Below the pieces are notes generated by a model. That model did no database searches, was not told the DNA's origin, and saw nothing but the letters and a program-made list of their open reading frames with translations. The translations under genes and the position numbers were made by a program. This document shows positions 10,254 to 19,400 of a stretch of DNA of 64,000 bases, piece by piece; positions within the stretch are counted from its first letter, which is position 1, and each line of letters starts with the position of its first letter. Source of the DNA: Trichodesmium erythraeum GBRTRLIN201 (GTDB taxonomy: Bacteria > Cyanobacteriota > Cyanobacteriia > Cyanobacteriales > Microcoleaceae); NCBI GenBank assembly GCA_018457135.1, contig JAGGDU010000178.1, positions 1 to 64,000 on the forward strand, in the 5' to 3' direction.

Positions 10254-10722
10254 TATATTACAAAACTAGGGGATGGAAATTATAGGAATATAGATCCTAT
10301 TTAACTTTCACTCATAGAGAAAGACAGATACTTTTAAGGTTTGGGGTAGTTGAAACCTTCATTTTTATCAACTCTATCAGGTCAAACGGGTAAGAGTATT
10401 CGTACATCATGTTCGTTGCTATGGTTCGGTGTAAAAGTGGGAGTAACATCTACCCTAAATTTAAGGTTCTTCCTTCTCTGATATCAAGTATCATTAATTA
10501 CCCATAATAAAAGTTTTTTTCTGACATCAATTGCCTTCAATTGCAAGTTCCCAATTCCCAATTCCCTAAAATGTTTCCACAATTAGTCTTCAAAGATATA
10601 TGGTATTAAAGCTTCCTTCTTTGGAGCTGATACTATTTGTAATAATATTTTTTCCAAATGGTATTACTTATTCCTAAATTAAATATATATATTTATCAAA
10701 GCTCTGTTTGAGGAATAAAATT

Positions 10723-11583
10723 GTGAACAAAATACCAGAGGTAATCAAACATAGTCAATTATTAAAAAGGTTAGTGCTTGATATTGAAACAGTTGAAGAT
10801 CAAGGTTGTATAGAAGAATTATGCCTCAACATTCAATCTCATCAGGTTATAGGTTTTATCTGTAAATCTGGTTTTTTTGGTAGACAAAAAAAATATTTTA
10901 CTTGGAAACAAGTTGAGACTATTGGTGTTGATGCTACTCTAGTTAATGGAAAATCACAGCCAAATAATTTAGAAAATTATAATAATATTATTCACATAAT
11001 TGGAAATGAAGTTTGGACTGATACAGGGGAAAAAGTAGGTTTTATTGTAGAATATCTTCTCAATATTAAAACAGGTGAAATAGTTAATTATTTGTTTAAA
11101 TATAATGGTTTGCAAGGTGCTTTAAATAGTATTTATTTATTGAATCCAGAAGCAATTTCAAGTGTGGGTAATAAACGGGTAATAGTAGTTAATAATTATC
11201 TAGATAATTCTCAGTATTATGATAGAGGAGTGGCTCAAAAATTAAGTCTTATTCAGAACTTTTTACAAGCGGATTTAGTTAGAACTAGAGAACATATTGA
11301 TATCGCACAGAATCAAGCAAATAAATTAGCTCTAAGATTTAAAGAAAGAGCTAAAGTTATGCAAAAAAAAGCTCAAGAAAAACAAGATGTTGTGACCGAA
11401 AAAGCTGAACAAAAACAGGAATATTTTCCAAGTTACTCTACACAAAAAAAAACTCTAAAAAATAAGTTAATTATAGATAAGTTTTCTACCAGAATTCAGG
11501 AAGTAATCACAGAAGCTAAAGAAAAAATTGATGGCATAGAATCTCAAGGGGAAAAAAACTTTAATTCCTCAAAAGATGATTGA
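10723..11583 (+). CDS. PRC-barrel domain protein
   Basis: The N-terminal half contains two PRC-barrel-like segments (about residues 15-75 and 95-160), with the typical VGFIVEYLLNIKTGEIVNYLF pattern split over strands. The C-terminal third is a Lys/Glu/Gln-rich helical region (about 185-285) likely to form a coiled coil. PRC barrels occur in RimM and photosynthetic reaction centre H subunits; the cyanobacterial stand-alone proteins are uncharacterised. I chose the GTG at 10723 over the upstream TTG at 10708 because TGAGGAAT lies 8-9 nt before it as a ribosome binding site. Confidence 0.8.
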   Translation: MNKIPEVIKHSQLLKRLVLDIETVEDQGCIEELCLNIQSHQVIGFICKSGFFGRQKKYFTWKQVETIGVDATLVNGKSQPNNLENYNNIIHIIGNEVWTDTGEKVGFIVEYLLNIKTGEIVNYLFKYNGLQGALNSIYLLNPEAISSVGNKRVIVVNNYLDNSQYYDRGVAQKLSLIQNFLQADLVRTREHIDIAQNQANKLALRFKERAKVMQKKAQEKQDVVTEKAEQKQEYFPSYSTQKKTLKNKLIIDKFSTRIQEVITEAKEKIDGIESQGEKNFNSSKDD

Positions 11584-12216
11584 GCAAAAGCAGAATTCAT
11601 TATCGGTAAACTTATTAACTACCTGTATTTTTTATAATTAGTTTATACATTTCTATTCTATTTTTTGAATCGTTGTTTCTTTCTAGTTTATTTTTTCTCT
11701 GAATTTTGTTAAATAAATTCTGTCTCTATCTATAGATTTTGCTACCACATTTTGACAAATTAGTTTTGGGAAAAATTGTCTAGCAAATCTTACGAAGTTT
11801 GACACTTGAACCCAAGTCTAATTTATATCTTTCAAAAGTAAGTGCCTTTAGTTTCTAAAGGGGTGATATACTTAATTCTATTTCTATCAATTATAATATA
11901 TAAGTCATCTATTTAAACTTTTTTTATATTACTAATAAAAGTCTTAATAGGTGGTGAAAAAAGTCAATTATATATTTATCAAACCTTGATGCTACTCACC
12001 GAAGTTAGCAAACTAGGACTGGAAAAAATTACAGAAGTTAGTTAATAATAAAACTACGTCAATAAATAGTATTTAAAAATATAAAATACAAGTATAGCAA
12101 TATTTTTGAGGCTTATTATTATATATTGAAATACGCTGAAATCTAATCCTTATTTAAAAATCATACTTTGTAAATAATTTTGTGTAGATGCTTATGAGAT
12201 TGAAAACAAAAGCCAG
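11584..12216. other. Intergenic, nothing recognised
   Basis: Very AT-rich 0.6 kb after the PRC-barrel gene. I saw no protein-like frame, hairpin terminator or RNA signature. Confidence 0.4.
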
Positions 12217-12465
12217 TTAATAAGGTGTTATTTTATTTTCACAAAAGCATAATTTCCCTTTTCCTCTTGCTTCTATAATCCAATTTCCTGTATCTAGAAT
12301 CATTCTTGGTAAAGGCGATCTAATTTTATATGTATAAAGTAAGTCAGGTGAATTTTATAAAGATGTTTTTATTTATTTATTCCTATATACTTCGATAGCT
12401 TGATTTTTGACTTCTTTCACACTAAAGCTTATTTGATTTACTTCTGGTTTTTATCCATATTTATC
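12217..12465 (-). pseudogene. Decayed reading frame behind the methyltransferase
   Basis: In one minus-strand frame the sequence reads as protein-like text interrupted by three or more stops: KPEVNQISFSVKEV, then AIEVYRNK, stop, then KIRSPLPRMILDTGNWIIEA and RGKGKLCFCENK, stop. It lies about 100 bp downstream of the methyltransferase gene in the same orientation, where a cognate restriction endonuclease would be expected. I do not recognise the family, so the restriction-gene reading is inference. Even codon spacing and preserved polar/hydrophobic alternation argue that it once coded. Confidence 0.45.
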
Positions 12466-12560
12466 TATAAATAAAAATTATCTTATTTTGTTATAATCTC
12501 CATTTTTTATAATTTTTATTGTGATATAATATACTCCTAAATTAACTGACTAATTATTAA

Positions 12561-13826
12561 TTAATTATTTAATTTTAACTTTCTTAGTCTGGGTGCAATA
12601 GTATATCTATCAATACCATATAAATCGGCGGCTCTAGACATATTAAGCTCTAAATTTTTGAGATTTTCTAACTCATATTCTGTCTTTGTAGGTTTAAATG
12701 GTTGAATATTTAAAGCATGAATAATTTCTTGAGCAACTGCTTTTGCTAATAGTGGTGGAACTGAATTACCTACTTGTCTAAAACCATGCCATTTTGTCAC
12801 ATGAAATCTAAACCAATCAGGATATGAATGTAGTCTTGCTGCTTCTCTAACTGTGATACATCTGGGTGTCAATGGATGTATTGGTCTAGGAGAAGTATAT
12901 GAACCTCTACTACTTGGAGTCCCTGCTCTGAGTGTGTTACAAATACCGTGAGGATTCAGTTTATAAAAGCGACTTACTGGCTCAGTTTTTCCTTGTGCTG
13001 TAGCATCAAATCTTGCTATTGATTGTTGTGTATGTTTTGTGCGTAAACTAGAGGTTAATATTGTCTGGTCGTATTCACGTTCATAAGAATAATCATTGTT
13101 AAAATATTCAATTCCACGGAGTTTTTTAGCATATTCACTTGGTTTATCATAGTCATTTTCTGCTTTTACCCAGTCTATTTCTAATAATTCTGGATAATTT
13201 TCTACTTCTGGTAAATCTCCTATTGCATCCCAGACATTTATATAGGCTTCTGATTTTTTATGTATTTGAATTTGTGGATAATTTGGTAATTTTAAACCTT
13301 TTTTACATCCTAGTATAAATAATCTTTCTCGGTGTTGTGGTACACCATAATTAGCAGCATTTAAAACTTGGTAAGGCAGTTGTAGTTGATAACTATTTTT
13401 AGATAATTTATTAATAACTTCCTCAAGAAAAATTTGATGTTTTCCTACAGTTAAACCTTTAACATTTTCTATGACAAAATATTTGGGTTTTAATTCCAAA
13501 ACTATTCGTAAAAAATGAGATATAAGCGCATTTCGAGGATCGTCTAAAGCACGTTTTCCAATCTGAGAAAATCCTTGACATGGAGGACCTCCAAAAATTA
13601 CATCAATTTCTCTATTTGGAATATTTAATTTCTCTCTAATTTCATTCCCTGTGAGTTCGACAACATTACGACATAATATGGACCAAAAGGGAAAATTAAA
13701 CTTATGAATAGCACAGTGAATAGGGTCTAATTCTACGGAAATAGGTATATCAAATCCTGCTTGTTCAAATCCAAGAGTCATACCTCCTGCGCCTGCAAAT
13801 AAATCAATACCAATTGGTCGTTGCAT
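12561..13826 (-). CDS. DNA (cytosine-5-)-methyltransferase, orphan
   Basis: Transfers methyl from S-adenosylmethionine to cytosine C5 in a specific DNA site. All m5C motifs are present: I DLFAGAGGMTLGF (8-20), IV GGPPCQGFSQ with catalytic Cys83, VI ENV (120-122), VIII QHRERLF (164-170), and X near the C-terminus (RQVGNSVPPLLAKAVAQEI). A short helix-turn-helix-like tail follows (MSRAADLYGIDRYTIAPRL). At 421 aa it is a normal size. The N-terminus closely resembles, from memory, Synechocystis M.Ssp6803I (slr0214), which methylates CGATCG, the core of the HIP1 palindrome abundant here. That specificity is inference. No intact restriction gene is adjacent. Confidence 0.93.
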   Translation of the reverse strand: MQRPIGIDLFAGAGGMTLGFEQAGFDIPISVELDPIHCAIHKFNFPFWSILCRNVVELTGNEIREKLNIPNREIDVIFGGPPCQGFSQIGKRALDDPRNALISHFLRIVLELKPKYFVIENVKGLTVGKHQIFLEEVINKLSKNSYQLQLPYQVLNAANYGVPQHRERLFILGCKKGLKLPNYPQIQIHKKSEAYINVWDAIGDLPEVENYPELLEIDWVKAENDYDKPSEYAKKLRGIEYFNNDYSYEREYDQTILTSSLRTKHTQQSIARFDATAQGKTEPVSRFYKLNPHGICNTLRAGTPSSRGSYTSPRPIHPLTPRCITVREAARLHSYPDWFRFHVTKWHGFRQVGNSVPPLLAKAVAQEIIHALNIQPFKPTKTEYELENLKNLELNMSRAADLYGIDRYTIAPRLRKLKLNN

Positions 13827-14014
13827 AGAAAATCTTCAGATTTACTATTAATCTTAATTAAATTTAACTTTTGTTATTATATCAACTCCATTTCAAATAT
13901 AGGCCCTTAAAGATAAAAGTTAAACCCAGATACCTACCTCATTTTTTTTGGTGTTGTGAATTATTCTAATGCCATTTCTCAAAAATTTTTTTGCATTTTC
14001 TTTAGTGGGGGGGT

Positions 14015-14130
14015 GTGAGGGTATAAAACTGTGAGGGTTTGAGGGTGTGAGGGTTTGAGGGTTTGAGGGTTTGAGGGTGTGAGGGTATAAAACTGTGAGG
14101 GTTTGAGGGTATGGGGTTATGGGGTGTGAC
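14015..14130. repeat. Octamer tandem repeat GAGGGTTT / GAGGGTGT
   Basis: About ten 8-bp units of the form GAGGGTKT are interrupted twice by GTATAAAACT, so a block of roughly 30 bp is itself duplicated. G-rich (plus) and C-rich (minus) strands are strongly asymmetric. Open frames across it on the minus strand read as Thr-Leu-Lys-Pro-Ser-Asn-Pro repeats and are repeat artefacts. Confidence 0.9.
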
Positions 14131-15007
14131 AAAGTGGCAATAAGGATGCTGTATACAATGTTCACATAACATAATAATAATTAACAAAATTCAAGAGCGT
14201 TAATGGTATAAAAAAGTTATTCCTTTTGTGTTAATTACTTAAATTTCTGAATTTTTGCCTAAGCATAGCATTCATGCATGGGAATTCATATCATGATATC
14301 TGGCTAAGTTCTGAAACTCTACTTACGCTTATGGCAATATTTTAGCTGTGTTGGTCTAGTAATATAGTACTATGCAAACAGGGCGCGGACTTTTATAAAT
14401 TCTCAAACTCAGTCAGATCAAATTTGGATACTCAGTTATGATAACAGGATGCATAACCACTATATATAGTGAGGAACTCCCTGCAAACGATGTATCGTTT
14501 TATCTGCGTGCGTAAGTCTTAATACGTAAGTCTTAACACGAGAAATATCAATTTTTGGTACAAATACTTAGGCTAAAGGAGTGAGTACATAGTCATTTTT
14601 GTTAACTCTGTCATTGAATAGTCTAAGAATATTAATAGGCCTGCTCTATAAAACTGATACAAAGCCTCACATAACGGACAAATTGATGTTTACTTCCTGC
14701 TTCAACTGAGGCCGTCGGCAGTGACTCATCCACAGGCATTCACGGTCCAGCTAACCGCATTTCTTAAATTTATACTGGCGTTTAAGTCTCAATAAGATTG
14801 ATAAACCACAGTCAGGACAATTTGTTTGTCTTTCATCTAGTTTTATTGATGAAACAAATAAAAAAATTGGTTTTTTTAATTTTACTCTAAGATTTGCAAA
14901 GCTTGTTTTACAGCTCTTTAAATGTTTGAGTTTTGTTTTAATTTATAGTGTATAGTTTATTGTATAGCTATAGTTAAAGTTCTTTATTAATAAGGTAATA
15001 ATAAGTA
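14131..15007. other. Spacer with possible transposase C-terminal relic
   Basis: On the minus strand, 14675-14850 reads NCPDCGLSILLRLKRQYKF, KKCG, stop, LDREC, then MSHCRRPQLKQEVNI. A CPxC...KCG zinc knuckle followed by PQLKQEV resembles the C-terminal end of TnpB-like or other zinc-ribbon transposases, but the match is weak. A 15-bp duplication (CGTAAGTCTTAA) lies at 14512-14540. Confidence 0.3.
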
Positions 15008-16093
15008 TTAAGAGATAAATTTAGTTGATTGGTGTACTAATTGAACTCCTTTCAACAAAACTTTTTTTCTCCATATATTTGAAGAAGGGTAAAAAGCCTC
15101 TTTAAGTCTAGTCTTAACTGATGAATAGGACTGATCATTTTTACTATAATAATAATTTCTATTTTCCTCTCGTAATGCAAAAAGAACCGAAATAGGTGAA
15201 ACAGTGCCAAATTCTTGTGTTAATAAATTAACTTTTGCTTGATTTAAAAGTTGAGGAATAGCTTCAGAGATACTACCTTTTATGCTATAAGCTACAGATT
15301 TATTGGGATTTAGTGTTTTTATTCTTTCTTTACCAAAGTGTTTTTGCAGTTTTTCCAAATCTGAATGAGAACAATTTTCTTCTATAAGAAGTAAATCATC
15401 GGCAAAACGACCTAAACCTGTATGAACGTCTATGGCACAAATATTTTTGACTAAAGGTAAGTTTTTGAGAAGCCACTCCTTATAATTTACTAATTCTTCC
15501 TGAAGTTCTATTCCACCAAAAAATAATCCTTTGGGAAAATCATATTGACCATTTGCTACTGCTTGCTTAACAGCTACAAAACCATATTTTAGAATTATTG
15601 CTAATGCTCTGAGAAAAAATAAATCAAATGCTGGAGGAGAGTCAGGGTTAATTAAGGAGTTAATCTTACTATAGATATCTGGAGAACCGGTATACTCGTC
15701 ACTGGAAAATAAAAAGTTTCGATTTAAATCAACGTTTGAAGCATTAACACGACGCAAGTTGATCATTCCATAAGGATTTAAACAATGTACTAGAATTAAT
15801 GCATCTTCATCCCTTAAAACGGGTAAATTTTTTAAGAGACAGGTTTGTATTGCTGAACCAGCAAACCCCTCGACTCCATGTAAACCTGAAGAATGCAAGA
15901 TTACATTATGAGGCTTGGAATTTCCTAACCATGCTATATCAGTATATAAAGAATTATTTGGGCAATTTTGAGAATATAATTCGATTGTTTCAAGTTTTGC
16001 ATTTGCAGCTTTTGCGGCATCACAAAATTTATTTCTGGCTTCGTTATAAGTTTCAGAGAAATATTTTGAACTATAGAATTGTGAAGTCATCAT
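15008..16093 (-). CDS. DUF2817 family M14-like zinc carboxypeptidase
   Basis: Predicted metallopeptidase of the carboxypeptidase A (M14) fold, cytosolic as judged by the lack of a signal peptide. Zinc ligands are visible as HGVEG (His72, Glu75) and DVHTGLG (His224). Glu293 in TQEFGT is in the place of the catalytic Glu, and DLNRNF (122-127) supplies the usual Asn-Arg substrate pair. The 361-aa length fits DUF2817. Family substrates are unknown. The start could be either of two adjacent ATGs (16093 or 16090). The gene is alone, about 300 bp downstream (in its own orientation) of the CHAT gene, and could be read through from it. Confidence 0.85.
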   Translation of the reverse strand: MMTSQFYSSKYFSETYNEARNKFCDAAKAANAKLETIELYSQNCPNNSLYTDIAWLGNSKPHNVILHSSGLHGVEGFAGSAIQTCLLKNLPVLRDEDALILVHCLNPYGMINLRRVNASNVDLNRNFLFSSDEYTGSPDIYSKINSLINPDSPPAFDLFFLRALAIILKYGFVAVKQAVANGQYDFPKGLFFGGIELQEELVNYKEWLLKNLPLVKNICAIDVHTGLGRFADDLLLIEENCSHSDLEKLQKHFGKERIKTLNPNKSVAYSIKGSISEAIPQLLNQAKVNLLTQEFGTVSPISVLFALREENRNYYYSKNDQSYSSVKTRLKEAFYPSSNIWRKKVLLKGVQLVHQSTKFIS

Positions 16094-16400
16094 AATATAA
16101 ATTTAATAGAATAGTAGGTTTACAACCATTCCGGTCAGGTGCATTCGGTCAAGCTTAACCCCCAGTTGAACACTACCTGCTATCACCTGCGTGTTGAGAC
16201 ATCAGGCTTTTATGCTTATTATTAAGTTTGAGCTTAGTTCTTATGGATTTTATTTATAAGTATTAGCAGTGTAATAGTATGCTTATTAATTTATAATATC
16301 CTTATTCTAGGATTAAGTCAATACTCCTGAAAAATTTTATTGTAATTGGTTTTCCTCCCTCAGCCAGACCTAGGTTGAAGAAATTAAACACTCCCTGTCT
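16094..16400. other. Intergenic between CHAT gene and DUF2817 gene
   Basis: About 300 bp with no coding signal and no terminator hairpin that I can see. Both flanking genes are on the minus strand. Confidence 0.4.
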
Positions 16401-19400
16401 TTAATCTCTCAAACCTGCACAAATAAAACTACTCCAATACACTGGATGGGAAAATGGATATTCTCTTTTGCGGGCTTCTTTTAAGCGAAGTTCAAACTCC
16501 CGTTGTTCTTGGTCTTTGCGAACGTATTTTTGGATGGCATTATTTAGCTTTTCCTTCCAGGCTTGGTATTCTGGAGAATCTTTGCTTTGAGGTTCTTGAG
16601 TTTCGAGGTCCCTTTGTTCCTCGGTGAGTGCTTCTAATTCCCTTTTGTATCTTTTTTTCTGTTGCTTTTTGAATGTTTTGATTTCTTGTTGGAGTTGCTT
16701 TTCTGTCATCTTGACCATGGTTTGTTGGGTTTTTTGCACTGCCCTGACTCTGTCTATACCTTCTGCCCGCAGTCGGTGATAGATAATGGAAAAAATGCAG
16801 GATGCTAAGTCATCTACTTCCCAGAGGGTGCTGATCACTCCACGGGCACCTGCAGATAGGAAACCTGTATTCAGGGTGAGCATGTCGTCGGTGGGTTGGG
16901 GGGTGCCTAGGTTGGTTTCGCAGCACGAGAGGAATACTTCTTCTAATTCCGGGAAACGATAGGCGGGGGTGAGGAGTTCTCCTAAGGTTATTTTTTGGTT
17001 TTCGGCTAGCATGAGGGCTGACTCTAGGTTGTTGTCTATTCGAGATACGGCGTGATGACTCGATAGGAGTCGGTTGATTTGTTTTAAGAGTTCTCTGTAT
17101 TTGGGGACTGTGGCTTCTGCTCCTTGGAGATGTTTGTCGGGGCTGACTTGACATAGTTGGGCGACGGTTTCGGCTTCTAATTGGCTGAAGGGTAGGTCGA
17201 GTTGTGTGTTTTCCACGATGCCGTAGGTGGGAGCTGTTTGGAGTTGAACGCGGTCTTGGCAAAAACTCAGGATCTGGCAACTGGCTAAGGTGCGAATGAG
17301 GTATTTGTCATGGAGATATTCGCTATCACTGATGGGCAGGGCGCCTAGGGGGATTAGGTGTAGTTGCTGGTGGGGGATGAGGATCAGTTCCTCGATATCT
17401 TCTAGGTGATTCTGGATCAGTTTTTGGATGTTTAAGCGGTTGGCTAGTTCTGCGAGAAGGTCGGGCATTTGTTGCTGCCATTTTTGGTAGTTTTCTTTGT
17501 TCTCGTTGTCGTTTTTGTTTTTGTCGGGTACGTAGAGGTTGAACCAGTTTTCTTTGAGCCATTGTTGCAGGTTGTCTCTGCCTTGCTGGGGACAGGAGTG
17601 GAGCTGGATGCTGTTTTGCCGCAGGATGAATATGTGGGTGTCGGTTTTGGTGCTGTAAAAACTGAGGATGGCACTATGTTCGTTGTTGATGAGTTGTTGC
17701 AGTTGGCTAAATTTTAGGTGGGCTACTTGGATGCCTTGGGCGATGACTGGGTCTTGTTTTCTGATTTGTTCCAAGATTTTTCTTTTTGCGATTTCCTTTT
17801 CGATGATGCTTTTGTTGCGAATTTCGTTTTGGGCACGCCAATATCTGGTTGCGGGGAGGATGCTACTGCGGTTATTGTTACTGTCTTCCCTGGTGTCGCG
17901 ATCGCGAATGTTTTCTATTTGCCCTTGGAGTTTTTCGAATTCTTGCATTAGGTTTCTCACCTTTTCGGGCATTTTCTCGTCTTGGTAGAGGTCTTTACTG
18001 GCTATTAGGTCTACTAGTTGTTTACAGCGGTAACGTTCGGTGTATTCGAGGGCGAGGTCGTATTGTTGGAGGTTGATGTGGCATTGGATGGTGTTGGCGT
18101 ATATTTCTATGGCATCAATCATTACTTTTTGCCGGCGGTTATCGGTGAGGGAACGGACTCGCAGTATTTCTGCTGCTTCGATGGCTTTTTGGTAGGGAGC
18201 GATCGCTGCTGACCAGTTGTTTTCTTGAAATTCTAGGTGGCCATAGTTTTGGCCGGCATTGAGGCAAATTGTGGGCATTCCTTCGGGGGTGGCTATTTCC
18301 AGGGATGCTTGGTAGTGATTTCTGGCTTGTTGGTGTTGTTTTAGGTCTTGGTAGGCTACTCCTAAGTGATTTTGGCAGTCTGCTTGTCCTTCTGGGTCGG
18401 AGATTTGTTGGAAAATTTCTAAGGACTGTTGGAGGAATTCGATGGCTCGTTGGGGTTCTTGGAGGGATTTGTAGGCGAGGGCGACGTTGGTTCGGCCTTT
18501 GGCTTCTCCGGGAATGTCTCCTATTTCTGCTTTGATGGCAAAGCATTCTTGATAAAATTCTAGGGCAGGTTGGTATTTTTCCTGGGAGTAGTAGATGCGG
18601 CCTAGACCGTTGCGGGAGTCTGCTTCTGCCCAACGGTATTGGTATTTTTGGGAGATGGCGAGAGATTTGTGGTAAAGGTCGATGGCTTCTTGGTGTTGTC
18701 CTAGATAGTAGTTGGCATCCCCTAAATTATTCAGGACACAAACTTCATATTCACGATTTTTGATTTCCCGGGAGATAGGTAAAGACCGTTGATAGGAATT
18801 AATCGCCCTTTCGTATTGCGCCAACTTATAGTAAGCAACACCCAAATTATTCAGGACACAAACTTCATATTCACGATTTTTGATTTTCCGGGAGATAGGT
18901 AAAGACTGTTGATAGAAATTAATCGCCGTTTCGTATTGCCCCCAATTATCGTAAGCATAACCCAAATTATTCAGGACATTGGCTTCCCCTTCACGATCTT
19001 TGAGTTCTTGATTGATAGATAAAGACTGTTGATAGAAATTAATCGCCTTTTCGTATTGCCCTACATGATGGTAAGCAACACCCAAATTATTCAGGACACT
19101 GGCTTCCCCTTTACGATCTTTGAGTTCTTGCTTGATAGGTAAAGACTGTTTAAGGACATCAATCCTCCTTTTGTGTTGCCCCAAAGAATAGTAAGCATCA
19201 TCCAAATTCTTCAGGACATTGGCTTCCTCTTTACGATCTTTGATTTCTCGGTAGATAGGTAAAGACTGTTGAAAGAAATTAATCGCCGTTTCATATTGCC
19301 CCAAAGAATTGTAATCAAGACCCAAATTATTCAGAACATAAGCTTCCCCTTTACGATATTTGAGTTCTTGGCAGATACGTAAAGACTGTTGATAGAAATT

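Noticed and set aside
14015-14130. Octamer array considered as CRISPR or telomere-like
   Set aside because: Units are only 8 bp without spacers, no cas genes are present, and the chromosome type is bacterial.
13920-14187. Two minus-strand frames of Thr/Pro/Ser/His repeats
   Set aside because: They are translations of the octamer tandem array in two frames and carry no independent coding evidence.
16810-18633. Many open frames on both strands inside the CHAT gene, one over 160 codons
   Set aside because: They are shadows caused by the GC-richer composition of this part of the gene. The CHAT frame itself shows catalytic motifs and continuous domain structure.
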